Part shown: positions 42,784 to 52,342 of the stretch, piece after piece
Layout: each line of letters begins with the position of its first letter
Position numbering within the stretch: the stretch's first letter is position 1
Assembly (NCBI RefSeq): GCF_011065405.1
Contig: NZ_CP047056.1
Span: forward strand, 2,006,747-2,070,746
Length of the DNA: 64,000 nt
Direction of reading: 5' to 3'
Origin: Succinivibrio dextrinosolvens
GTDB taxonomy: Bacteria; Pseudomonadota; Gammaproteobacteria; Enterobacterales; Succinivibrionaceae
Made by a program: the position numbers and the translations under genes
The notes under the pieces: model-generated
Databases searched by the model: none
Seen by the model: the letters and a program-made list of their open reading frames with translations, nothing else
Told to the model about the DNA's origin: nothing

Positions 42784-44220
42784 TTATTTAAGGTTCAGTT
42801 CCTTAATCTTTCTGGTCAGAGTATTTCTACCCCAGCCTAAAAGCTTGGCTGATTCCTGCTTGTGGTTGCCGGTAAAGGTCAGGGTAGCCTCAAGCATAAC
42901 CTTTTCAAACTCAGGCACAGCCTCATTAAGAATATCTCTTTCACCTGCCTTAAGCTTTGCATCCACCCAGCTTCTGAGCATATCCTGCCAGGACTGATTC
43001 TCTTTGGAAACAGCTCCTCCTGAGGTATTCTTGTTCTGGTTGCTGTTGGCATGCAGGAACTCTGATGGCAGATCAACCAGCTGAATATCACGTCCGGTAA
43101 CCATAATGGTCAGGTACTTGCACAGATTCTTTAGCTGACGGACATTGCCTGGCCATGGCAGACGGCACAGGAATACAAGAACCTCAGAGGTCAGCTTTTT
43201 AGGCTCGGTATGGCCCTCGGCTGCAGCCTGAGCCAGGAAGTGCTTGGTTAACAGAGGAATATCATTATTTCTGTCTCTTAGAGGCGGAATGTTGATATTG
43301 ATGATGTTCAGTCTGTAGAACAGATCAGAATTAAATGTGCCTTTGGCAATCTTAGCCTCTAAATCCTGAGAGGTTGAAGCTATAACTCTTATGTTTGACT
43401 TGATTGCTGTGGTGCTGTCGATGTTGGTGTATTCGCCTGTCTGCAGGAGCTTTAACAGTCTTGACTGGCAGTCCATTGGCAGATCGTTGATTTCGCTGAT
43501 GAAAAGTGTACCGCCTTCAGCCTTGGCGATTGCACAGTTTGAAGGATCTTTGGTCAAATCACCAAAAAGCTCATACTTAACCATTTCCTGTGGAATGGAA
43601 GAGATATTGATTGACACAAAGTTCTTGGAGGTTCTCTCTCCGTGGTTGTGCAGTGCCTTGGCAACCTGTCCTCTGCCGGTACCGATTTCACCGTGAATCA
43701 GTACAGGAAGATCAGTCTTGGAAACACGGCCGATAAACTTGAAGACTTCCTGCATTGCAGGTGATTTACCGATAATCTCGTTTTCCTCTTTCTGCTCAAC
43801 AGGAGCATTCATGAGAGTATTGCGGTTTCTCTGGCTAACCAGCTGCAGCATGTTAACTCTGTGAACAGCAGCTCTTCTGATAACTGCAACAGCCTGATCG
43901 ATATCAAAAGGTTTTGGCAGGTATTCAAATGAGCCCTCATTGAAGGCATCAATTGCAGCAGACAGGTCGGAATGAGCAGTCATGATAATGAATGGAATGT
44001 TCTCGTCTACCTCGTGAACGGCTTTGATGAGCTCAAGTCCGTTGATACCTGGCATTTTGATGTCTGAGACAATAACATCAGGGGTTTCCTTTTTGATTGC
44101 TTCAAGAGCTGCTTCTGCATTCTCAAATAAACGGTGATTAATGCTGTTAACATCTAATGCTTTATCGAAAACAAAACGAATGCTTGCATCATCGTCTATT
44201 ACCCAAATCATTGGATTCAT
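42784..44220 (-). CDS. glnG: NtrC-type nitrogen response regulator with degenerate AAA+ domain
   Basis: A 478-residue NtrC homologue in full length: receiver domain with phospho-acceptor Asp53 (VSDIKMPG), AAA+ domain (about 147-380) and C-terminal Fis-type helix-turn-helix ending NTLTRKIKELNLK. The AAA+ core is altered. The Walker A lysine is Arg183 (GEIGTGRG), the Walker B Asp is Ser242 (GGTLFISEI), and the sigma-54 contact loop GAFTGA is missing after ELFG (217-220). The arginine-finger region SDLFYRLN and the DNA-binding helix remain. It is 2 bases after glnL. It may bind DNA and act without sigma-54. Confidence 0.9.
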   Translation of the reverse strand: MNPMIWVIDDDASIRFVFDKALDVNSINHRLFENAEAALEAIKKETPDVIVSDIKMPGINGLELIKAVHEVDENIPFIIMTAHSDLSAAIDAFNEGSFEYLPKPFDIDQAVAVIRRAAVHRVNMLQLVSQRNRNTLMNAPVEQKEENEIIGKSPAMQEVFKFIGRVSKTDLPVLIHGEIGTGRGQVAKALHNHGERTSKNFVSINISSIPQEMVKYELFGDLTKDPSNCAIAKAEGGTLFISEINDLPMDCQSRLLKLLQTGEYTNIDSTTAIKSNIRVIASTSQDLEAKIAKGTFNSDLFYRLNIININIPPLRDRNNDIPLLTKHFLAQAAAEGHTEPKKLTSEVLVFLCRLPWPGNVRQLKNLCKYLTIMVTGRDIQLVDLPSEFLHANSNQNKNTSGGAVSKENQSWQDMLRSWVDAKLKAGERDILNEAVPEFEKVMLEATLTFTGNHKQESAKLLGWGRNTLTRKIKELNLK

Positions 44221-44222
44221 TA

Positions 44223-45320
44223 TCAGTATTCTCCGTGATTTTCTGTTTTGATTGGTAAAATTATTTTAAAAGTGGTTTCGTGAGCATCTGACAGACACTC
44301 AATGGTTCCATTATGGCGTTCGATTATGTTTAGAGCCAAAGATAATCCAAGTCCGTTCCCGTTAGGCTTGGTGGTTACCATTGGATAAAACAGAGTCTTT
44401 TTTAATTGTTCACTAATCTGTGGTCCGTTGTTGATGATTGAGATCACCATGCATAGAGGGTATTTTGTTTCTCTGATGATGGTTCTGAAGCTGGCACGGG
44501 TTCTAATCTTAATGAAAGGATCAGTAAAGACCTCATTATCCAGCGCATCAATAGCGTTGTTAACAATGTTGAGGATTACCTGCTCAATGGAGTCAGAGTC
44601 TAAAGCGAGTTCTGGCAGGGAAGGATCGTAGTCTCGCTCAATTCTGATTCGCTTGCAGTTATCCTGCATCTGTACAAGTTTAATAACCTTCTCAATCAGG
44701 TAGTGTATATTGACCTCGGTAAGTGGATTTGGTCGCTGAGGTCCTAACAGGTTGTTGACCAGTACCTTGAGACGGTCAGTCTCTTCAATAATAACCTTGG
44801 TATATTCCCTAAGATTCTCAACCTTATCAGCATATGTCATCTCAATAAGCTGAGCTGCGCCTCTGATGCCTCCCAAAGGATTCTTGATTTCGTGTGCCAG
44901 GTTGCGAATAAGGTCACGGGCAGCATTGTACTGAAGATTCTGCTGAGCCTGGTTGATAAGTTTTTCCTGATGGGCAATAGGGTGAATCTCAACTAGGAAT
45001 CCGTCAAAATTATTGTATGTATACTGGAAGATGGTAAGGTCGGCTTTGGAGGATTTGCCAGGATAAGGAGAAAAACGCACATCGGCGGCGGAGAAACCTT
45101 GGAAATTGATATTGAAATCAGGATTATTCAGCGTATCTATCAGCGTGATTTCTTCTCTATCCACCAGATCAGACAGCTTCTGTGTCTGCAGACGATTTCT
45201 CGAGATTCCACACAGCTGTTCAGCAGCGGTATTCGCGTAAAGGATATTCATTTCCTTGTTCGTGATCATTACCGCCGTTGTCAGGTTTTCTAATACATTT
45301 GCCTTATCAATTTCGGACAT
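44223..45320 (-). CDS. glnL: Nitrogen regulation sensor histidine kinase NtrB
   Basis: A 365-residue cytoplasmic kinase with an N-terminal PAS domain (about 8-60), the phosphorylated His143 in NLAHEIKNPLGG, an N box NIVNNAIDAL near 248-257 and G boxes ISIINNGP and GNGLGLSLA. All catalytic motifs are intact. It phosphorylates the NtrC encoded 2 bases downstream in response to PII-type nitrogen signals. The glnA gene that usually precedes it is absent from this position. Confidence 0.94.
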   Translation of the reverse strand: MSEIDKANVLENLTTAVMITNKEMNILYANTAAEQLCGISRNRLQTQKLSDLVDREEITLIDTLNNPDFNINFQGFSAADVRFSPYPGKSSKADLTIFQYTYNNFDGFLVEIHPIAHQEKLINQAQQNLQYNAARDLIRNLAHEIKNPLGGIRGAAQLIEMTYADKVENLREYTKVIIEETDRLKVLVNNLLGPQRPNPLTEVNIHYLIEKVIKLVQMQDNCKRIRIERDYDPSLPELALDSDSIEQVILNIVNNAIDALDNEVFTDPFIKIRTRASFRTIIRETKYPLCMVISIINNGPQISEQLKKTLFYPMVTTKPNGNGLGLSLALNIIERHNGTIECLSDAHETTFKIILPIKTENHGEY

Positions 45321-45391
45321 CAGATTGCCTATAACGTTCTATAATAGTGCATGTGATATTTTCTTACACTTTATCACAAAATTTGAAAATA

Positions 45392-45414
45392 GCACAAAAA
45401 TAGTGCACTATTTT
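45392..45414. promoter_or_regulatory. NtrC-binding-like site upstream of glnL
   Basis: GCAC (45392-45395), seven bases, GTGC (45403-45406) matches the NtrC consensus spacing. It overlaps a perfect 18-bp palindrome, AAAATAGTGCACTATTTT (45397-45414). It lies about 70-95 bases before the glnL start, consistent with autoregulation. Confidence 0.6.
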
Positions 45415-45471
45415 AAGCTATATAGCAGTTAAACCTGATATTAACTTGATCTACCTAGAATTTTTGGTAAT

Positions 45472-45503
45472 AAAAAAGCCTGCACCAAAATGGAACAGGC
45501 TTT
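45472..45503 (-). terminator. Terminator of typA
   Basis: AAAGCCTG (45475-45482) and CAGGCTTT (45496-45503) form an 8-bp stem. The A-run at 45472-45477 gives a T-run on the minus strand. Confidence 0.85.
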
Positions 45504-45522
45504 ATGATCCTAAACTTTTGTC

Positions 45523-47361
45523 TTATTCGTCAGCTTTCTTACCGCCAGCGGCTCTGAATGCACGAACACGATCAAGTTCAGACAGATTCTTCTTACGGAT
45601 TCTGATGCTCTGAGGGGTAACCTCAACCAGCTCGTCCTCATTGATGAACTCAAGAGCCTGCTCCAGAGTCATTTTAACAGCTGGGGTCAGGATAATGTTA
45701 TCGTCCGAACCTGCTGCACGAACGTTGGTCAGCTTCTTGGTCTTTAATGGGTTAACAGTCAGATCGTTTGAACGAACATGCAGGCCGATAACCTCACCCT
45801 CGTAGATCTCTTCACCTGGAGATACAAACAGTCTGCCACGCTCCTGCAGGAACCATAGAGCATATGGAACAGCCTTACCGGTATCATTTGAGATCAGAAC
45901 ACCATTCTGTCTCTCGCCGATGCTGCCGCCTGCATACTCATCGTAGCTGTCGAAGGTGTGGAACATTAAACCGGTACCTGAGGTTAGAGTCATATATAGA
46001 GACTGGTAGCCGATAAGACCACGTGCTGGAATACGGTAATCAAGACGAACACGTCCCTTTCCGTCTGGAACCATGTTCTTAAGTTCGCCCTTACGCAGAC
46101 CAAGCTCTTCCATAACAGGACCCTGGTGCTCTTCCTGAAGATCCAGTGTCAGGATCTCATATGGCTCAAGAGTTCTGCCGCCTTCCTTGTGAAGAATAAC
46201 CTCTGGACGGGATACAGCCAGCTCGTAACCTTCACGACGCATCTCTTCGATCAGAACAGACAGGTGCAGCTCACCACGGCCTGATACCTTGAATCGGTCG
46301 GTATCTTCTGTAGCTTCAACACGCAGAGCAACGTTGTGAACCAGCTCTTCACGTAATCTTTCTTCAATGTTTCTTGAAGTAATGAACTTGCCTTCACGAC
46401 CAGCAAATGGGGAGGTGTTAACGCAAAAGTTCATGGAAACTGTAGGCTCATCAACTGATAAGGCTGGCAGAGCTTCAACAGCTGAAGTGTCACAGATGGT
46501 ATCTGAAATCTTCAGCTCGCCTAAACCGGTAACTGCAATAATGTCACCTGCCTCAGCACTTTCAACCTGGGTTCTGTGAAGACCTAGGTAGCCCAGAACC
46601 TGACCAATTTTACCGGTACGGGTATTGCCGTCACGGTCAATGATGGTTACTGCCTGATTTGCCTTGGCTACACCGCGCTTTACACGGCCAACACCGATAA
46701 CACCTACATATGAGGTGAAATCAAGTGAAGAGATCTGCATCTGGAATGGACCTTCAAGATCAGCATCTGGAGGGCTTACCTTGTCAACGATAGCCTGGAA
46801 CAGTGGCTCCATATTGTCGCCGTGATTATCAAGTTCCAAGGATGCCCATCCCTGGAAAGCTGAAGCATAAACTACTGGGAAATCCAGCTGCTCATCTGTT
46901 GCGCCAAGATTGTCGAACAGATCGAAAATCTGATCTATAACCCAGTCTGGTCTTGCGCCTTCACGGTCACACTTGTTGATAACAACAATTGGCTTTAAAC
47001 CTGCAGCGAAAGCCTTCTGAGTTACGAAACGTGTCTGTGGCATTGGGCCGTCTACTGCATCTACAAGCAGCAGTACTGAGTCAACCATAGACATAACACG
47101 TTCTACTTCACCACCGAAATCAGCGTGGCCTGGGGTATCAACGATATTAATGCGGTAATCTTTCCAGTTGATAGCAGTATTTTTTGAAAGAATAGTAATA
47201 CCACGCTCTTTTTCGATATCATTTGAGTCCATGATACGTTCCTGACCGATTTCGTTACGGTCAAGAGTTCCTGACTGGCGCAGCAATTTATCAACTAGTG
47301 TTGTTTTTCCGTGATCAACATGAGCAATAATAGCAATGTTACGGATCTTCTGAACATCCAT
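45523..47361 (-). CDS. typA: Ribosome-associated translational GTPase TypA/BipA
   Basis: A 612-residue elongation-factor-like GTPase. G1 is AHVDHGKTT near residues 13-21, G3 [11 protein letters not shown] near 77-87, G4 NKCD near 131-134. The EF-G-like domains and the C-terminal BipA domain are complete. It aids ribosome assembly and stress adaptation. It lies upstream of glnL on the same strand and ends in its own terminator; in E. coli typA is next to glnA-glnL-glnG. Confidence 0.97.
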   Translation of the reverse strand: MDVQKIRNIAIIAHVDHGKTTLVDKLLRQSGTLDRNEIGQERIMDSNDIEKERGITILSKNTAINWKDYRINIVDTPGHADFGGEVERVMSMVDSVLLLVDAVDGPMPQTRFVTQKAFAAGLKPIVVINKCDREGARPDWVIDQIFDLFDNLGATDEQLDFPVVYASAFQGWASLELDNHGDNMEPLFQAIVDKVSPPDADLEGPFQMQISSLDFTSYVGVIGVGRVKRGVAKANQAVTIIDRDGNTRTGKIGQVLGYLGLHRTQVESAEAGDIIAVTGLGELKISDTICDTSAVEALPALSVDEPTVSMNFCVNTSPFAGREGKFITSRNIEERLREELVHNVALRVEATEDTDRFKVSGRGELHLSVLIEEMRREGYELAVSRPEVILHKEGGRTLEPYEILTLDLQEEHQGPVMEELGLRKGELKNMVPDGKGRVRLDYRIPARGLIGYQSLYMTLTSGTGLMFHTFDSYDEYAGGSIGERQNGVLISNDTGKAVPYALWFLQERGRLFVSPGEEIYEGEVIGLHVRSNDLTVNPLKTKKLTNVRAAGSDDNIILTPAVKMTLEQALEFINEDELVEVTPQSIRIRKKNLSELDRVRAFRAAGGKKADE

Positions 47362-47683
47362 GTGGTAAACCCCGAGATAAATAACTCTGACTTTGAGTCT
47401 CTAGAAAAAAAATATGCGCTATTGTATACCATTTTTGACCTATGTAACATTTTCTTAAAAAAAAGATTAAAAAAAATTATCAGTAAAAAGGCATTTATAT
47501 CGCATCCAATGGCTGAATAAGCTTTGTGTGACAGTTTGGAAACAGTATTATACACAAGAGTCTGTCTGACTTTTCTAGGCAAGGAATAAAGAGAATTATT
47601 AAAAAAAGCGCTTTTTTGAGTGGAAAAAGCATAATGAAGTTTTTTCTATGTATACTCTTATATAGTGTAGTGGAGGAGTATTT
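47362..47683. other. Intergenic region between typA and the M15 peptidase gene
   Basis: This 322-base AT-rich region separates divergent genes and should hold both promoters. A 16-bp palindrome AAAAAAGCGCTTTTTT lies near 47602-47617. TATACT near 47651-47656 is a possible -10 box for the peptidase gene. No coding sequence was seen. Confidence 0.4.
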
Positions 47684-48430
47684 ATGTCTTGTTTTTCCCT
47701 GAGAAAAATCTTTTTTGCTGTATTTGGGGCCTTTGCCTTGTGCTGTTCTGCATTCGCCGGTGAGGCTAAGACTCTTGATCTCAGCAGCATTAAAGGTGGT
47801 GAGGTGATTGAGGAGAAGATGCTTGATACCTATGGGGAGAACAGCTTTTTTACTCTCAGTGAAATTCCTGATGATGTATGGAAGAGAATGCAGGGTAACA
47901 CCTATCAGGATAATCCTTTTATAAAAAGGGAAGATCTGCGTTATCTGAGATTGCTGCATGTGGATCATGAGAACAAGGTAAGACTTGGTGAGATGGTCTG
48001 CAATAGAGCGATCGCAGAAGATCTCAGAGAGATTTTCTTTATTCTTTACAAGAACAAATACGCCATTGAGCATATCCTTCTTGCTGATGATTTTGATGCG
48101 GATGATGAAATTCAGATGGGAGCCAATAACACCTCTTGTTTTGTTTTCCGTTTTATTACCGGATCCGACTTCCTTTCATATCATGCACGCGGTCTTGCGG
48201 TTGATTTAAATCCTCGTACCAATCCTTACTGCAAGCTGAAAAAGGATGGTTCGTTGTTTGTTCAGCCTAAGAATTCAGGTGAATACTGTGAACGTGACGA
48301 GGACTTTCTGTTCAAGATTGATAAGGAAGATCTTGCCTACAAACTCTTCATCTCTCATGGCTTTACCTGGGGCGGAGAGTGGAAGACTCTTAAGGATTTC
48401 TGTCATTTCGAAAAAGAAATCATGAAGTAA
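47684..48430 (+). CDS. M15-family D,D/L,D-peptidase (VanY-like), exported
   Basis: A 248-residue protein with an N-terminal signal peptide (hydrophobic core about 8-22, cleavage near AFA). The zinc-site motif SYHARGLAVDLN near residues 165-176 gives the His and Asp ligands, and the second His is in KDFCHFE near 242. These are the M15 peptidase hallmarks. It would trim peptidoglycan stem peptides in the periplasm. GGAGGAG (47671-47677) is a strong ribosome site. It is single and divergent from typA. Exact bond specificity is unknown. Confidence 0.85.
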   Translation: MSCFSLRKIFFAVFGAFALCCSAFAGEAKTLDLSSIKGGEVIEEKMLDTYGENSFFTLSEIPDDVWKRMQGNTYQDNPFIKREDLRYLRLLHVDHENKVRLGEMVCNRAIAEDLREIFFILYKNKYAIEHILLADDFDADDEIQMGANNTSCFVFRFITGSDFLSYHARGLAVDLNPRTNPYCKLKKDGSLFVQPKNSGEYCERDEDFLFKIDKEDLAYKLFISHGFTWGGEWKTLKDFCHFEKEIMK

Positions 48431-48540
48431 TTCTTTCTATTAATTCTTCTCTTTTTATGTGCATGTCGAGCTCATTGACATGTACTCAAAATTTTTTTTA
48501 ATACGTATAAATCAAACTGTTATCCTGGATTCTGACAAAA

Positions 48541-48573
48541 AATGACCCCCTTACGTGTAAGGCCATTTTTTTT
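48541..48573 (+). terminator. Terminator after the M15 peptidase gene
   Basis: CCTTAC and GTAAGG (48549-48562) with outer AATG/CATT pairing, followed by eight T. A weaker hairpin CATGTC/GACATG (48462-48482), also followed by a T-run, precedes it. Confidence 0.8.
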
Positions 48574-48586
48574 GCCCTCATAATAC

Positions 48587-48684
48587 CCGCACAAACTTTT
48601 CGTGGGTGCGGAATTTATTCTAATAACAATTCCTTTCAGAACATAATGAGTACACACTTTTGCCGCACCCATCTTTTTATTTTT
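48587..48684 (+). promoter_or_regulatory. Attenuator-like competing hairpins before the secretion operon
   Basis: Three segments compete. CCGCAC (48587-48592) can pair with GTGCGG (48606-48611), or GGGTGCGG (48604-48611) can pair with CCGCACCC (48663-48670), which is followed by ATC, five T, A and five T. The second pairing has terminator form and lies about 40 bases before the TpsB gene. Confidence 0.5.
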
Positions 48685-48715
48685 ACTCCCTTATGGGAAT
48701 CAGTAAGAGATGTTT

Positions 48716-50212
48716 ATGTCAGGAATAAGAAAAATCCTATTAAATCTGGCGGCAGCGTTATGCCTTGTTTTTACTGGTGCCGTTTCTTCACAGACTTTAA
48801 ACAATGTTGAAATCAAATCCCAGGCCCGACTCAGCAGAAGTGAGCTTGATGCGGTGCTTAAACCATATATGGGAAAGGAAATTACAGTCACAACTCTGCA
48901 GAATCTTTTAAATGAGCTGACTGCCGTATACAAGTCTAACGGCTATCTGACCGCCCAGGCATTCTTTCCGGAGCAGGAGAGCAATAACGGAGAGCTTAAG
49001 GTGGTGGTTGAGACCACAAAGCTCAATGAGATTAGGCTGAATAACCTGAGCTCTGTGAAGATGAGTACCTTAAACCGACTGTTTGGCAGAACCAGACGAC
49101 TGCAGGATAGGGCTGTTAATACCACCGAACTTAACGATAATCTTTTAAAGGTACGTGATCTGAATGTCTTTGACATGGCAGGTTTCTTTGAGAACTCTAA
49201 TAATGGTGGAGCTGATCTGATTCTGGACATCAAGCCAAAGAAGCGCTTTTCCTTTCAGACCTTCTATGACAACTACGGTAATAAGACTACTGGTGAGAAC
49301 CGTTATGCAGGAGTTATAACCTGCAATGATGTCTCACATCATGCAGACAGAGCCAATCTGCTTTTAGCCACTACCGACAGAAAGCAGAACAATTTCAGCT
49401 TTGACTACAGAGTTCCGGTCAGCTCCTATCTTAATGTCCTAGGTACTGATTTATCCTATTCAAGCTATGAGCTTGGCGGAGATTACCGTGATCTGGATAT
49501 CCACGGCAATGTCTTCAATGCCGACCTGTATCTGGAGCAGCCTATCTACAGAAGCGCAAAGACCAGATTTACAGGGGATATCGGCGGTTACTACCGCAGC
49601 ATTACCGACAGTATTGATGCCTTTGAGGTGAAGCTTAAAAGACACAGTAACGGAGTGTTTACCGACTTCAAGTTGGATAACTTTTTCGCCACAGCAAAGC
49701 TTGCCAATGCGCTGCGCTTTAACTATGGAAAGCTTAAGAATGATGATGAGTATAACCTGTATGAGGATCAATCCTATTTTATTACTACCCTGGACGGCTC
49801 AGTATCCTTTGATGTGAATAAATTCTTTAACATCAGCAACAGCTACAATCTGCAGATAGCCTCAACCTCCCTTGATCCCTCAGACAAATTCACTCCCTGT
49901 GGAGCCTATGGAGTCAGGGCCTTTGCTTCGAATACCGCCTCTTCAGACAACGGTATCTTTGATGATTTGAAGTTCACCTATAAGGTTAAGAGCTATCCGA
50001 CCTTCAACATCTATACCGACTTCATGCAGGCGCATGCCAGAAACCATGAGAATAGGAAAAAGGAGAGCTTCTACGCTGTGGGTGTGGGTACAGAATTAGC
50101 TTATAGAGGCTTCTATGTTAACGCCTCCCTGAATAAGGCTGTAGGACAGAACCGTGAGTATGCAAAGGACAGTGTAAAGCTTCTGGTGAAATTCGGCTAT
50201 TACATGATCTAA
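48716..50212 (+). CDS. Two-partner secretion outer-membrane translocator (TpsB, ShlB/FhaC family)
   Basis: An outer-membrane protein of about 498 residues. An N-terminal signal peptide (about 1-25) is followed by POTRA-type sequence (LNNVEIKSQARLSRSELD, then YKSNGYLTAQAFFPEQ, a typical POTRA_2 pattern) and a 16-strand barrel ending in YYMI. The ATG at 48716 is preferred over 48710 since AAGAG is 7 bases before it. It exports the TpsA protein encoded 51 bases downstream. Sequence is divergent from characterised members but the domain order is clear. Confidence 0.88.
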   Translation: MSGIRKILLNLAAALCLVFTGAVSSQTLNNVEIKSQARLSRSELDAVLKPYMGKEITVTTLQNLLNELTAVYKSNGYLTAQAFFPEQESNNGELKVVVETTKLNEIRLNNLSSVKMSTLNRLFGRTRRLQDRAVNTTELNDNLLKVRDLNVFDMAGFFENSNNGGADLILDIKPKKRFSFQTFYDNYGNKTTGENRYAGVITCNDVSHHADRANLLLATTDRKQNNFSFDYRVPVSSYLNVLGTDLSYSSYELGGDYRDLDIHGNVFNADLYLEQPIYRSAKTRFTGDIGGYYRSITDSIDAFEVKLKRHSNGVFTDFKLDNFFATAKLANALRFNYGKLKNDDEYNLYEDQSYFITTLDGSVSFDVNKFFNISNSYNLQIASTSLDPSDKFTPCGAYGVRAFASNTASSDNGIFDDLKFTYKVKSYPTFNIYTDFMQAHARNHENRKKESFYAVGVGTELAYRGFYVNASLNKAVGQNREYAKDSVKLLVKFGYYMI

Positions 50213-50263
50213 GCACATAAAAGATAAAGAACCAGACCCAATTTTTAGATTTATATTAACCCA

Positions 50264-52240
50264 ATGAACATTTTTAATAAGAATATGAACAAGCTATTTA
50301 AATTTCTGCCGGTATTTACAGGTATGCTGTTAGGTACCGCCTATGCTTCAGATGTACTTCCAAGCGGTGCTAAAAACATCGCCGGGGATGCCATGATTAT
50401 GAACAGGGATAAGACACAGGTAATCATTTCCAACTCTGAGCGTAATGTCATCTCCTGGGAGGATTTCTCAGTAGGCTCTGAAAATCGAGTCATCTTTGAC
50501 AACCATCAGTACCTGAACCTGGTACATGGCTCTAAAGCCTCGGTGATTGACGGCTATATCGGTTTCTCTGGAACCGGAAACTCAGCCTTTTATCTGGTGA
50601 ATCCCAATGGTATTACTTTAGGCCGTAACAGTGAGATTCATGCGGCTAAGGTGGTACTTTCCACCTCAAAAATCTCAGAGAAAGCTGTAAATGATTTTAT
50701 TGATTCAGGCGAGCTTAACCTTGCAAACAAGGGTATGGGCAAGATTAGGCTTATAGGTAAAATCAGTACCGGTAATCTTAAGGTTGACGGCTCACAGTTA
50801 ATTATCAGGGATATTGAGGATATAACCAAAGATAACCTCAGTTCAAAAACAGAGGTGCTGACCAATACCGACGGAGATAACATCATTATAAAAAGCTCCA
50901 CTAAGAGAATTGATATCGGCGGACGTAAGGAGCTTGATATTGAGAGCACCTATAAAATCAAAAAGGAGGACGGGCTTGTTGACCATACCGGTCAGACCTC
51001 CCTGTCTTCAAAGGAGGACTTTTCAAAGCTAAGGGATGATACCTCAGGCAGTTACTTTGTCACCAACGATGTGGAGTTGGGGGAGATAAACCGTACTCTT
51101 GATGAGGGTAAAGGCTTTAGCGGCAGCCTTGACGGTGCCTTCAACTCTGTAAGTTATACCTTAAAGACTGATAATCAGGAGCAGCAGAACTATGGTCTGT
51201 TCTCAAAGCTTGAGGGAGCCTCGGTGTCCAATCTTAAGCTTAAGGATTCCTCTGTTACAGTAGATTCCAGGGCCTTAGAGGTTTATGCCGGAGCTCTGAG
51301 TGGCAGAATCAGGGACAGTAAGATAGAGAATGTGGAAGTGGAAGGCTTTGATATTCAGACTGAGTTTCACAATCCTGTCAAGATCTATACTGGTGCTCTG
51401 ACAGGTATCCTTGAAAAGGGCTTTGGTCAGAGTGAAATCAGAAATGTCTATGGCGACTTCTCTGAGAGTTCGCTTAAGCGTTTTGCTTCTCATGATTACT
51501 ATGTTAAAGGCTCTTTAGCCGGTTTAAATGAGGCTAAGACCAGTCTCTCCGGCTATATCGGACAGAACAGTTCACAGAATATCTCTCTATTCGGAGAGAA
51601 CCGCGCTCAGAAAAACTATACTGAGGATTACTCTAAGACAGATAGCAGCTATGTAAAGAGAGGAAACGGCTACTCCAATATCGGTTTCTATGCTCCCTTC
51701 TTTGTGGACGAGGATATAGAAATTGTCTACAGCTCCGATAATCCTCAGAGCTATGAGTATTCATCCTTTACTGACAATCCATACTTTAAAACTCAGAACT
51801 ATGTGGATGTAGCCTATGACTATGAGGGAGAAATCTCAAATCCGGCTCTGTATACCCATACCTACTCCTCAAAGTCAGATGGTACCGAGTTCTACTTTGT
51901 AAAGAACAGTGAGGTATCAGAGACAGTCCCTCACTATGTAAAGGTAACTGATCCCACTGTTATAGTTCCTCCTGCAGATGAAACTGCCTATCACGGTGGC
52001 GGACTTAATCTGAATAATCCTTCTAAGTCAGGTCTTTTCCTTGATGGGGATGTTGTCTTTCATGAAGAGGAATACGACAGAAAATACTATAAGGCAACTC
52101 TAAGCTTTATGGACCGACTCAAAATCCCTAGGGAGAGGATTTCCAGAAGACTTATAGCTTCTTTAAACCTCAAAACCGAGCCTGAAGACAGAACTAAAAA
52201 ATATGCCTCCAGAAAGGCAGAAAAAGAAAATGCGGCATAG
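50264..52240 (+). CDS. Two-partner secretion exoprotein with TPS domain (TpsA), short
   Basis: A 658-residue exported protein. After a signal peptide (ending near AYA, residue 28) comes the filamentous-haemagglutinin TPS domain. It has the NPNGIT motif near residues 112-117 and the AFYLVNPNG context. Three GLUG-like segments follow (GLFSKLEGASVSNL, AGALSGRIRDSKIENV, TGALTGILEKG). The C-terminal third is Tyr/Ser-rich with no repeats and ends basic. Most TpsA adhesins are 1,500-4,000 residues, so this is short. It is likely an adhesin or surface factor; no toxin domain was recognised. Confidence 0.85.
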   Translation: MNIFNKNMNKLFKFLPVFTGMLLGTAYASDVLPSGAKNIAGDAMIMNRDKTQVIISNSERNVISWEDFSVGSENRVIFDNHQYLNLVHGSKASVIDGYIGFSGTGNSAFYLVNPNGITLGRNSEIHAAKVVLSTSKISEKAVNDFIDSGELNLANKGMGKIRLIGKISTGNLKVDGSQLIIRDIEDITKDNLSSKTEVLTNTDGDNIIIKSSTKRIDIGGRKELDIESTYKIKKEDGLVDHTGQTSLSSKEDFSKLRDDTSGSYFVTNDVELGEINRTLDEGKGFSGSLDGAFNSVSYTLKTDNQEQQNYGLFSKLEGASVSNLKLKDSSVTVDSRALEVYAGALSGRIRDSKIENVEVEGFDIQTEFHNPVKIYTGALTGILEKGFGQSEIRNVYGDFSESSLKRFASHDYYVKGSLAGLNEAKTSLSGYIGQNSSQNISLFGENRAQKNYTEDYSKTDSSYVKRGNGYSNIGFYAPFFVDEDIEIVYSSDNPQSYEYSSFTDNPYFKTQNYVDVAYDYEGEISNPALYTHTYSSKSDGTEFYFVKNSEVSETVPHYVKVTDPTVIVPPADETAYHGGGLNLNNPSKSGLFLDGDVVFHEEEYDRKYYKATLSFMDRLKIPRERISRRLIASLNLKTEPEDRTKKYASRKAEKENAA

Positions 52241-52342
52241 TTTTTCTCACAATTTTTTAAGTAACTTATTATCGCCTCTCAAAAAAATGTAGAATAGTGC
52301 TCTATACTATAAAAAGATTTTCTGAAAATTCAGGTGAGTAAC

